Positions 53,211 to 60,772 of a stretch of DNA of 64,000 nucleotides are shown here, piece after piece. The notes beneath the pieces are model-generated. The model worked only from the letters and a program-made list of their open reading frames with translations. It had not been told where the DNA came from and ran no database searches. The translations under genes and the position numbers were made by a program. The stretch is from Cytobacillus solani (GTDB taxonomy: Bacteria; Bacillota; Bacilli; Bacillales; Cytobacillaceae), in assembly GCF_001420595.1 (NCBI RefSeq), contig NZ_LJIX01000006.1, forward strand, positions 1,119,361-1,183,360, written 5' to 3'. Within the stretch, counting starts at the first letter, position 1, and each line of letters opens with the position of its first letter.

Positions 53211-55147
53211 GTGCGGCCGAGCCTAGGTCGTATCATATAGCGGGTGGGATTCCCGTCGAGCAAGAACTAGCCATTCACTCGTAGCGAGTCTTGGAGGGCT
53301 AAAGGTAACTTTAGTCTTTAAGCGTAGACAGTTAGGTAACGGGCCGAAAGCCAAATGGTTGAAGGGATTGAGCCCCATAAAGTTAGTAAATCGAGAGGGC
53401 TGATGCTTTACCTGCAGCAGAAAGCAATATTTCATTGTTCGCAATGGCAAGAATAATGAAACCTCTCTGGGGTCAGAGACCTTGGCACGTTACACATGGA
53501 TATGATGCGGCAACTCGGGAGACCCTACCGGTCTCTTCTTTTAGAAAAGTATGGTGTACAAGCGATAATAAGTTAGGAAGCCAAACGCTTGGTAGGGAGT
53601 CGGATAGCAGCGTAGTACCAATGAAGTTGGGTAATGCCGATGGAGGAAAGGCTAGCTACCAGTTATCACCCTTACTAGGGACACATTTACTACACACAGA
53701 GGTAGGTATAATAAATGGAAACAAAACTACTAAGGATAGCAGAATTAGCAAAATCTGATCCTAAAATGAAATTTACATCTCTTGCACATTTATTAAATGA
53801 GCAATCACTAATTCAATGTCATCATGAGTTACCAAACAAAAAGGCAACTGGGGTTAATGGTACAACTAAAGAGCAATACAATGAAAATCTAAAAGAAAAC
53901 ATAGAAGACTTAGTTAATAGGCTTAAATGCAAAAGTTATCGCCCTGTTCCAGTAAGGAGAATGTATATTCCAAAGCTCAATTCAAACAAGAAAAGACCAT
54001 TGGGAATACCGGAACATGAAGATAAGATTGTACAAAGAGGCATTACGAAAATATTAAATACCATCTATGAAAATGATTTTCTAGACTGCTCATTTGGATT
54101 CCGTCCAAATCGTAACTGTCACGATGCTTTGAAAATACTGAACCACTATATTGAAAAGAGGTCAGTAAATTATGTAGTAGATGTAGATATTAAAGGATTC
54201 TTTGACAACGTTGACCACACATGGATGATGGAGTTCTTAAAACTGAGAATCGCTGACTCTAACTTACTTAGAATTATTGGTAGGTTTCTTAAAGGTGGAT
54301 ATATGGAGGAAGGAAAGAAATACAAGACAGATAATGGCACACCGCAAGGTGGAGTGATTTCTCCAGTATTAGCCAATGTATATCTCCACTATGTCCTCGA
54401 CCTTTGGTTCGAGAAAAGGGTTAGAAAACAGTGTAAAGGACAAGCATTCATAGTGAGATATGCAGATGATTTTGTTTGTTGTTTTCAATCTAAAAGTGAA
54501 GCTCAACAATTCTTCCAATCATTAAAAATGAGATTAAAGAAATTTAACTTAGAAATAGCTGAGGATAAAACCAAAATTATTCCCTTTGGAAGGTTTGCGG
54601 AGAAAGATGCAAAACAAAAGGGAAATAGTAAACCTACAACCTTTGATTTCCTTGGTTTTACACACTATTGTGGGAAAAGTAAACAAGGAAACTTTCGAGT
54701 GAAACGGAAATCAAGCAGGAAGAAAGTCCAAGGCAAACTTAAAGAATCTAAAGAATGGTTGAAGATTAATAGAAATAAAAATATTCATATAATTATTGAT
54801 AGATTTAGACGCTCTCTTGTAGGTTATTACAATTATTATTGCATAACGGATAATACCCAAAGTGTAAATAAATTCAGAGACAAAATCGGATACTTACTGT
54901 TTAAATGGCTCAATAGAAGAAGTCAAAGGAAATCATTTACTTGGGATAAATTCAGACTCTTTCTTAATAAATACCCATTACCTTATGCAAGAATTAAGGT
55001 TAACATATATGACTTAAGAAAAGAAACTAGCTACATTATGTGAATGATAATTAGGAGGAGCCGTGTGCGTTAATTGCGCAAGCACGGTTCTGTGAGGGGG
55101 GAGGAATACAATCTACCGAGAGGTAGAGAGGTTCCCTTCTACTCGAC
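53211..55147 (+). mobile_element. Group II intron 2
   Basis: Starts GTGCGGCCGAGC and ends TCTACTCGAC, with the same domain organisation as intron 1 and very similar sequence throughout; domain V lies at about 55060-55100 (GAGCCGTGTGCG...CGCAAGCACGGTTC). Like intron 1 it sits in the stem of a cassette-type hairpin repeat (R5), in the same orientation. Differences scattered along both copies argue for two separate arrivals or an old duplication. Confidence 0.88.
53715..55043 (+). CDS. Group II intron reverse transcriptase/maturase
   Basis: 442 aa, the same length as the intron 1 protein and closely similar over its whole length. YADD active site in FIVRYADDFVCCF, RPLGIPEHEDKIVQ, NGTPQGGVISPVLANVYLHY, and the same C-terminal maturase domain without an HNH endonuclease. 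The frame is intact, so splicing and mobility could be retained. Most substitutions relative to the other copy are conservative or silent. Confidence 0.95.
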   Translation: METKLLRIAELAKSDPKMKFTSLAHLLNEQSLIQCHHELPNKKATGVNGTTKEQYNENLKENIEDLVNRLKCKSYRPVPVRRMYIPKLNSNKKRPLGIPEHEDKIVQRGITKILNTIYENDFLDCSFGFRPNRNCHDALKILNHYIEKRSVNYVVDVDIKGFFDNVDHTWMMEFLKLRIADSNLLRIIGRFLKGGYMEEGKKYKTDNGTPQGGVISPVLANVYLHYVLDLWFEKRVRKQCKGQAFIVRYADDFVCCFQSKSEAQQFFQSLKMRLKKFNLEIAEDKTKIIPFGRFAEKDAKQKGNSKPTTFDFLGFTHYCGKSKQGNFRVKRKSSRKKVQGKLKESKEWLKINRNKNIHIIIDRFRRSLVGYYNYYCITDNTQSVNKFRDKIGYLLFKWLNRRSQRKSFTWDKFRLFLNKYPLPYARIKVNIYDLRKETSYIM

Positions 55148-55217
55148 TAGTTCAATAAGAACCGTTAAAAAACGTGCAAACTTTTTTTATGAAGACGGAA
55201 TGCCAAATTACAAACTA

Positions 55218-55256
55218 AGAAGCCATTTTGCAATTTTTTTAAATGGCTTCTTTTTG
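55218..55256 (+). terminator. Rho-independent terminator
   Basis: AGAAGCCATTT (55218-55228) pairs with AAATGGCTTCT (55241-55251), then a T run. The stretch from here to 55459 shows nothing else. Confidence 0.85.
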
Positions 55257-55459
55257 TTTGTTACTAAATAATGAATGGTTCAATACTTTTACTCAAACTT
55301 TATTCAAAACCTACAAGAATATCTCTTTTCCATCCAATTTTATTGGTAGATACTAGATAATCAACAGTGGAGGTTGGTTTAATATATCTTTTTTATTGAC
55401 CGAATGGTACAAAAAATGTATTCTTTTAATAGTAACTTCGAAATGAAAGGAAGATATCA

Positions 55460-56056
55460 TTGAGCAAACGTGGCAGACCGCGAGACTTCGATTACTCCTC
55501 AATCGTAGATGTTGCGATGAAAACATTTTGGATAAATGGATATGAGGGATGTTCTACGCAAAATTTATGCAGTGATACCGGTCTTGGTAAAGGTAGTTTA
55601 TATAATACTTTTGGAAGTAAACATGAGCTTTATAAACAAGTGTTAGAACGCTACCATGAAAATGGGATTAGAGACCAAAAGGAAATATTAGAAAACCCAA
55701 TCTCAGTTAAAGAACGGCTAAGTAATTTTTTTGCTTGGGCATTGGAGGAAGATTTTAAACATACCGATCATAAAGGGTGTTTACTTATTAACGCCGGTTT
55801 GGAACGGGCTAATCACGATCCAATGGTTGAAGAAATTGTATCAAAGCATGTTGAACTTCTTTTACAAGCTTTGGAAAGAGTAATGGAGGAAGGCTTACGA
55901 ACCGGTGAAATCAAAAAAAGACAATCAGCTGTTGATTTAGCAAGCCTTTTTTTAAGCAGTTACTACGGACTTCGTGTACTTATTACATCCATTCAAAATC
56001 GAACATTGGCTGAACAAGTTATAAATGGAACAATGGAATCTATTTTTGGCGCTTAA
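55460..56056 (+). CDS. TetR/AcrR family regulator
   Basis: 198 aa from TTG 55460 with GAAAGGAAG upstream. MSKRGRPRDFDYSSIVDVAM, NGYEGCSTQNLCSDTGLGKG, SLYNTFGSKHELYKQVLERY is the TetR DNA-binding domain; the C-terminal domain resembles TetR_C type regulators of efflux (KGCLLINAGLERANHDPMVE). It precedes the MFS gene by about 60 bases and probably represses it in response to a toxic compound. Confidence 0.92.
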   Translation: MSKRGRPRDFDYSSIVDVAMKTFWINGYEGCSTQNLCSDTGLGKGSLYNTFGSKHELYKQVLERYHENGIRDQKEILENPISVKERLSNFFAWALEEDFKHTDHKGCLLINAGLERANHDPMVEEIVSKHVELLLQALERVMEEGLRTGEIKKRQSAVDLASLFLSSYYGLRVLITSIQNRTLAEQVINGTMESIFGA

Positions 56057-56119
56057 AGCGCTCTTTTTTTAGATAATTTTTGTACTGATTGTTACAATAA
56101 TAAATAGGGAGTGTCAATT

Positions 56120-57265
56120 TTGCCATCTATAATATATTTACTAGCTTTAACAATTTTTTCTATGACCACATCTGAATTTATGGTGGCGGGTATGATGAAC
56201 GAACTTGCTAATGAATTTAGTGTTTCGATCTCATCCATTGGGTATTTAATTACCGCTTATGCAGGAGCTATGGTGGTAGGAGGCCCTGTTCTAACTGCTA
56301 CACTCCTTCAAATTCGTCGAAAACAAGCACTAATGGTTTTAATTGTTGTCTTTTTGATTGGCCAATCGCTAGGCGCAGTTGCTTGGAGCTATAATATTAT
56401 GATGTTAGCGCGTGTTATAACCGGCATTGCTTCATCTGCAGCTTTTGGAGTTGCCATTTCTATTTCAGCAACTTTAGTTCATCCTAACACAAGAGGAAAA
56501 GCAGCTTCGATTGTCCTTGCGGGCTTAATGATCGCTACGGTATTAGGGTTACCAGTTACAACAATTATTTCTCAAAATTTCGGTTGGCGGATTAGTTTTT
56601 GGTTCGTTACGATTCTTGTATTAATATCAGGAATAATGATTCAAGTGTTGTTATCATCATCCTCAAAAATAGATCTGGTGAATCTGAAGGATGAATTTTC
56701 TAGTTTTAAGAATCGTCATCTCTGGGCAGCGTATTTAACGAGTATGTTGATCATTGGCGGTACGTTTGCAGCGTTTAGTTATTTTACTCCTATTTTTACA
56801 AATGTTACGGGATTTTCGAATACAAGTATTCCGTATTTACTTGCCATTTACGGCAGTGCCACAGTAATCGGAAACATTTTGATTGGTAGATTTGCTGATC
56901 GTTTTACAATGAGAATACTAGTAACTGGATTAATATTATTACTCACGGGGTTAATTCTATTTGCATTGGGTGCCGCAAATAAATACATTGCTGTCATTTC
57001 CATTGTTCTTATTGGAATGACTGGTGTAGCGATGAATCCGGCCATGGTCACACGAGTAATGAATGAAGCGGGAAGTGGGACTATGGTAAACACTGTCCAT
57101 ACTTCTTTTATTACGCTAGGTATTGTCATCGGTTCGTCGTTTGGTGGCATAGTGATCAACAAAGGTTATGGGTTTGTATCTCCTTTGTGGGTGGGGGCTT
57201 GTTTAGCCACCTTAGGTTTACTTTCATTAATACCATATTTGCGTAAGAGAAATACTGATTTTTAA
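56120..57265 (+). CDS. MFS transporter, probable drug exporter
   Basis: About 381 aa with twelve membrane helices. Family A signatures are visible: FMVAGMMNELANEFSVSISS near the start, ARVITGIASSAAFGVAISIS, and GNILIGRFADRF (motif A-like) after the central loop. It resembles AraJ/YdhP-type 12-TM drug:H+ antiporters. GGGAG eight bases before TTG 56120 suggests that start; GTG 56111 is an alternative. Cotranscribed with or controlled by the upstream TetR. Confidence 0.9.
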   Translation: MPSIIYLLALTIFSMTTSEFMVAGMMNELANEFSVSISSIGYLITAYAGAMVVGGPVLTATLLQIRRKQALMVLIVVFLIGQSLGAVAWSYNIMMLARVITGIASSAAFGVAISISATLVHPNTRGKAASIVLAGLMIATVLGLPVTTIISQNFGWRISFWFVTILVLISGIMIQVLLSSSSKIDLVNLKDEFSSFKNRHLWAAYLTSMLIIGGTFAAFSYFTPIFTNVTGFSNTSIPYLLAIYGSATVIGNILIGRFADRFTMRILVTGLILLLTGLILFALGAANKYIAVISIVLIGMTGVAMNPAMVTRVMNEAGSGTMVNTVHTSFITLGIVIGSSFGGIVINKGYGFVSPLWVGACLATLGLLSLIPYLRKRNTDF

Positions 57266-57402
57266 CATAGGAACTAATAGATACCATTCTTCCGGTTAGT
57301 TTGAAAAACTTAAATAACTGTTTTAGTTTATGGCTGTTTTCTAAAAGATAGTTGCTATTCAACTAACAGGTGCTTTAGTTTAACAAGACATGTACTTATG
57401 AT

Positions 57403-57440
57403 ATTCCACAATCGGGCGCGATTGTTGAATAAGGAATTAA
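57403..57440 (+). repeat. Hairpin repeat R6
   Basis: ATTCCACAATCGGGCGCG, ATTGTTGAATAAGGAAT; the stem is weaker and the GGGCC tail is missing. The last of the series, after the MFS gene. CTAACAGGTGCTTTAGTTT lies 20 bases upstream, as in R2. Confidence 0.65.
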
Positions 57441-57456
57441 ATATTATAAGTTAGAA

Positions 57457-57494
57457 AAAAGGAATGTCTTCAAAATTGAGACATTCCTTTAGAT
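57457..57494. terminator. Rho-independent terminator
   Basis: AAAGGAATGTCT (57458-57469) pairs perfectly with AGACATTCCTTT (57479-57490). Confidence 0.85.
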
Positions 57495-57529
57495 TTTCAA
57501 GAGTACAACATAATTTTTAAAAAACACTA

Positions 57530-57615
57530 GGTCACGACTGAATTGTTTAAGTCATGACTGAGTTGTTTAGGTCACGACTAAGTTGTCTGAGTCACGACTG
57601 AGTTGTCTGGAGACA
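57530..57615. repeat. Right end of Tn7-like element: four tandem 20-bp sites
   Basis: GGTCACGACTGAATTGTTTA (57530), AGTCATGACTGAGTTGTTTA (57550), GGTCACGACTAAGTTGTCTG (57570), AGTCACGACTGAGTTGTCTG (57590), then GAGACA at the terminus. On the reverse strand this reads TGTCTC followed by sites like those at the left end. TTAGG follows at 57616-57620. Confidence 0.85.
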
Positions 57616-57620
57616 TTAGG

Positions 57621-58030
57621 ACGGGGTTAAAAATATAGTAAAGCAAATAGAACAACAAAATAAAAAACCTTCTCCGAGTCGGACTAGGACTAGAAGAAGG
57701 CAACACCGATAAACCATACTAAAACTTGAATAGGGAAGCTAATAAAGTTCCCTTTCAAGTGTCATTATACCATACACACAAAAAATCATACAATCATTTA
57801 TAAAATATTCTGATTCATTATTCCTTGTATTTGTTGCTTGTTATATCATTACTCGACTATCTTCAGACTATACTTACAAGTTACTCATAACAGCAGATAT
57901 ATTATTAGCTAAGTTAAATTTTGATGTTTGAAGTAAAACACTTTAATATACTAAATAATATAATTATAAAATCGTTTATAAATCTAAGGTTTCTGCAACA
58001 ATAGCGCCTGTTTGTTGAAGAAGGTATAAG
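57621..58030. other. Intergenic with two hairpins and a repeat-like relic
   Basis: ACGGGGTT (57621-57628) is the right half of the terminator split by the transposon. Near 57660-57705 AACCTTCT faces AGAAGG; at about 57723-57760 ACTTGAA/TTCAAGT arms enclose AGGGA/TCCCT. CAACAATAGCGCCTG then TTTGTTGAAGAAGG (about 57998-58026) resembles a degenerate R-type repeat outside the transposon. No gene recognised. Confidence 0.5.
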
Positions 58031-58720
58031 TTAAATTACCCTATTATCTTCATGTTCTTTAGCAAACCACCTTATAACTTGCTGTGCAAGAATATCTAAG
58101 CATTTAGAAAACGCTTCTAGTTGTTCGGTTGGACATTCCATGCCCTTTTTCTCATAATTAGTTTTTGCATGAGCAAACATGTTTCGGGTGTTACTTATAG
58201 CATTAGCAACCTCTTCAAAAGCTTTTATTTTATCGTCATTTTTACTTTCTGGGCTCAATCTCTTTGTAAATCTTAAGAATGGAGGTGCTATTGTGACAAT
58301 TTCATTTAGGTCACAACAAGTCTCAATAGTTAGTTTTATAGCAAAATAGTCTTTTTGATTATTTCTGTTACTTTCGAAGATTTTACCTAATTCTAGTATA
58401 TAGTTTGCGTCCGGATTTAATGCTCTAGAACTAAATCATTTCTTGGTGGCAGAATTAATAAGATCTTGCTGTAAAACTGTTTGAGATACGTATTCTATCA
58501 CCTTGGTATAAGTAAGAACTAATATTTCATAATTCGTACTAGAAAGGGAAGAATTATATAATTTTAACAATTCATGTACGCCTTTACCTCGTAACAATGG
58601 TCTGAGCCTTGTTGTATCTACTTTGAACTCGGGTTCGTCCTCTAAAGTAAGATAGGATAGCCTTGGAGACAATTGTATACTAATATCTAATGTTGATTTT
58701 AGCTCAAATAAATAAGCATC
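58031..58720 (-). pseudogene. HEPN-type gene with an internal TGA
   Basis: On the minus strand KLVDAYLFELKSTLDISIQL, SPRLSYLTLEDEPEF ... DLINSATKK is followed by TGA (58436-58438) and continues in the same frame FSSRALNPDANYILELGKIF ... AISNTRNMFAHAKTNYEKKG to 58031. The end, NxRNxFAHxK-like with WFAKEHE, matches Apea-like/HEPN domains. One nonsense codon disables an otherwise open gene of about 230 codons. There is no clear start; the frame runs into the 3' end of the 58723 gene, so it may once have been cotranslated with it. Confidence 0.65.
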
Positions 58721-58722
58721 AA

Positions 58723-59268
58723 CTAGCTTTCAATTAGATTAACATCTATCGTATCCTCGGCAGAAATTTCTATAAAGAAATCATAATCGTCCACTGGAGG
58801 TAAATGCTTGTCAAAGAGATCATCAATTATTAATTTTATTCCATAACTTGTTAAGCCATTTACAATATTTATTGAGTACTCCTGTTCATCTATTGACTCT
58901 TTAATAGTAGGAATATCAAGATCAAAGTTATGCATCAATTCTTGTATTTGGTTATCAATGCAAAATAAAGCTACTTTTTTACCAATTAATTTGTTTTCAT
59001 CAAATTCAACGACTTTCGTAGCATCATACACTACTTCAAGTAAATCACTGATTGTATGATTCGCATCATAATAGGAATGGGGAAACCAAGCAGGTAACAC
59101 ATAATTTTCATCGATAATTAAATCTTCTTCATTATCTGCATTCTCGACTTCATCATCATAATCGTCAGATAGATACTCGAAGTCATAATCGATTCCGTAT
59201 TTTTCGAAAAATTTTAATAGCTCAATTACCTCTTGTTTAAATTCCTCGGAAACAAATCTAACAGCCAT
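58723..59268 (-). CDS. Hypothetical acidic protein (181 aa)
   Basis: ATG 59268 follows GGAGGCAAGAG. The protein starts MAVRFVSEEFKQEVIELLKF and has an acidic block (YLSDDYDDEVENADNEEDLI) near residue 40, no signal peptide or membrane helix, and an alpha/beta pattern later (IGKKVALFCIDNQIQELMHN). Not recognised. It lies directly upstream of the broken HEPN gene on the same strand, so the two may form an old two-gene module. Confidence 0.65.
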   Translation of the reverse strand: MAVRFVSEEFKQEVIELLKFFEKYGIDYDFEYLSDDYDDEVENADNEEDLIIDENYVLPAWFPHSYYDANHTISDLLEVVYDATKVVEFDENKLIGKKVALFCIDNQIQELMHNFDLDIPTIKESIDEQEYSINIVNGLTSYGIKLIIDDLFDKHLPPVDDYDFFIEISAEDTIDVNLIES

Positions 59269-59519
59269 TCTCTTGCCTCCTATTAATACAAATCTACGAT
59301 ACTAAATTAGACTTGAATAAACAATTATAGCCTCTATTCTGTATAATATCATTTTTTTCAACAAAACTAACCGTTACTTGTATTGTATTCCTTTACAATC
59401 TCTTTTTCATAAATAACCAGATTTACCACAGAGTGTTATTCAAGAATCCACCTTTATTATCTCTGTAAACTTACTAGCGAAGTAGCTTTAAAGTCCTTTC
59501 AAAATCTTATTAATAATAA
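59269..59519. other. Intergenic, nothing recognised
   Basis: AT-rich gap between the acidic-protein gene and structured element copy B. No ORF, terminator or repeat stood out, apart from an AATTCGGGCGG text at the right edge that recalls the R repeats. Confidence 0.4.
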
Positions 59520-60048
59520 CCTCACAATTCGGGCGGCAGCACAACAGCATCCAGGACAGCCAACAACGCTATCCAGGATGCTGTAAGTGTCGCTTCGGTA
59601 TTAAATGCCCCGATAACAACCAGCTGTACGCATAGCTACACCTGGTAAGTTCCTGTTCCATTTACCTTACGGCCATACCGAACGAGCCGAAAATCCTTAA
59701 AAGAATAAAGACAAAAATCTAAGAGCAAAAAAGGAAAGCCGGTTCCCACCGGCTTTTTATTTGTTTTCTCCTTTTCGCCCATTTGCATTCCGAATCGTAT
59801 CATCACGCAGCGTTTCTAAGCTTCCAATCGGTCGGGACCCCGAACCCAACCGATTCCAAGCTAAGAAACGAGTCAATCGGTCAAGGGGCAAAAAACTTTT
59901 TCTAAAGGCGCTTCGCAACGAAAAACTTTTTGTGCTACTCCCTTGACCCATTGCCTATACTCATGATTCGTTCTACATGCCAATCGGGAAAAATGATCCC
60001 CTTTGGGAACTCCTGCTATTCGGAATGCAAATAGAAGGAGAAAAAAAT
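59520..60048 (+). ncRNA. Structured noncoding element, copy B
   Basis: Second copy of the 40755-41262 element. Module 1: CAGCATCC/GGATGCTG, GTCGCTTCGG, ACCAGCTGTA/TACACCTGGT (59619/59637), GTTCCTGTTC, GGCC...GAACGAGCC. A hairpin AAAGCCGGT/ACCGGCTTT with T run follows (59735-59757). Module 2 is closed by a perfect 15-bp stem ATTTGCATTCCGAAT/ATTCGGAATGCAAAT (59781/60018); inside are a long stem (59811-59832 with 59849-59870), GGTCAAGGG/CCCTTGACC (59879/59940) and GGGAAAAATGATCCCCTTTG. It ends 50 bases from the island junction. Confidence 0.55.
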
Positions 60049-60092
60049 AAAAAAAAGAGAAAAAAGCATTCAAAAAACAACAAATTTTTGTT

Positions 60093-60419
60093 ATTAATAC
60101 CAGCAACGCCTACATCCGCCGTCCTCAAAACATGATCAACGATTGTTTGGGTATCTTCTCCATAACCAGCTTCAATATCAGCTGAAACGGGAACCTTCAC
60201 ATTCTGTGCGATATTTTTGATGATCTCTAAATGTCTGTTAAAATCGATTAATTCTCCATCCGCATATCCTAGTGAGTTCGCAATCCCCCAGCTGGTCGTA
60301 CCAATTGCTTTGAAGCCTACTTTTTCAAGTGTTAAGGCAGAGAGTAAATCCCAAGCGTTCCCAAGAAATAATAGTTCCCCTGAAAAGTGCAGTTCATTGA
60401 ATGTTTGAATCTTGTTCAT
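60093..60419 (-). pseudogene. Isocitrate lyase/PEP mutase family gene, N-terminal half
   Basis: From ATG 60419 (GGAGGAATTAAA) the frame reads MNKIQTFNELHFSGELLFLG, NAWDLLSALTLEKVGFKAIG, TTSWGIANSLGYADGELIDF, ..., VPVSADIEAGYGED (active-site D-x-E-x-G-Y-G), VGVAGIN, then runs into island DNA. This is the family's N-terminal half; the rest is at 29499-29945. The reading frame runs on for about 40 meaningless codons inside the island. Confidence 0.9.
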
Positions 60420-60514
60420 TTTAATTCCTCCTCATTTGTAATGATCACATTCTAACAAGTAATCGACCTCCATTTCGCCCTCATTCTTGCTCTTATGGTC
60501 TGTATTTTAGACAA

Positions 60515-60548
60515 CAAAAAAAGTGAAGCCATTTTATGCTTCACCTTA
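60515..60548. terminator. Hairpin between the split gene and a small ORF
   Basis: GTGAAGC (60523-60529) and GCTTCAC (60538-60544) with A/T tracts on both sides; likely terminates the small minus-strand ORF. Confidence 0.7.
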
Positions 60549-60583
60549 ACGCTTTCCTATCATTATGTTAGTAGTCCAACTGA

Positions 60584-60736
60584 TTATAATAGATCAGCTA
60601 AAAATGACTGTATGGATGCTGGCAAGAGCTGAAAAAATAATCCTTCATATTTAATATCAAGCAGACCAGCGATGAAAAAGATAATGATGGTAGAAAATAA
60701 TATTGTCATCTTGTTTTTCTTAATGAACGACTTCAA
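60584..60736 (-). CDS. Small membrane protein (50 aa)
   Basis: TTG 60736 follows GGGGGGAAC and encodes MKSFIKKNKMTILFSTIIIF then FIAGLLDIKYEGLFFQLLPA, with one hydrophobic helix after a basic N-terminus and a mildly hydrophobic tail. A hairpin follows about 40 bases later. Family not recognised. It could be cotranscribed with the NUDIX gene just upstream. Confidence 0.6.
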   Translation of the reverse strand: MKSFIKKNKMTILFSTIIIFFIAGLLDIKYEGLFFQLLPASIQSFLADLL

Positions 60737-60772
60737 AATGTTCCCCCCAATGCTGTACGAACCTGCTTGGAT

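Larger units (their letters stand above)
42917..57615. mobile_element. Non-autonomous Tn7-like (Tn7/Mu superfamily) element
   Basis: Both ends start 5'-TGT with a shared sequence (TGTTCTCAGACAACTCAGTC left; TGTCTCCAGACAACTCAGTC right, reverse strand). They are flanked by identical TTAGG (42912-42916 and 57616-57620), a 5-bp target duplication. Inward-facing ~20-bp sites number three spaced at the left and four tandem at the right, as TnsB sites do in Tn7. No TnsA/B/C or other DDE transposase is encoded, so it must move in trans or be stranded. Cargo: antibiotic-type nucleotidyltransferase, regulators, exporter, sigma factor, introns. Confidence 0.85.
29946..60095. mobile_element. ~30-kb genomic island inserted in PEP-mutase-like gene
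   Basis: Removing this interval rebuilds an uninterrupted reading frame, and both junctions carry ATT (29943-29945 and 60093-60095), as a 3-bp duplication or crossover core. Contents fit mobile DNA: topoisomerase III tail, toxin-antitoxin genes, DNA ligase, solitary DNA methyltransferase, broken HEPN genes, group II introns and a nested Tn7-like element. No integrase or serine recombinase gene was found, so it looks immobile on its own or a remnant of a larger plasmid or element. Confidence 0.8.

Noticed and set aside
55074-55271. 65-aa frame across the 3' end of intron 2
   Set aside because: It runs through intron domains V and VI and the splice boundary, so it is not a gene.
43940-57440. 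R repeats as true integron attC sites
   Set aside because: No RYYYAAC/GTTRRRY core sites and no tyrosine integrase; only the cassette-like layout is similar.
57530-57615. Short direct repeats resembling a CRISPR array
   Set aside because: Units are contiguous 20-mers without spacers, no cas genes are present, and matching inverted copies at 42923-43051 explain them as transposon-end binding sites.
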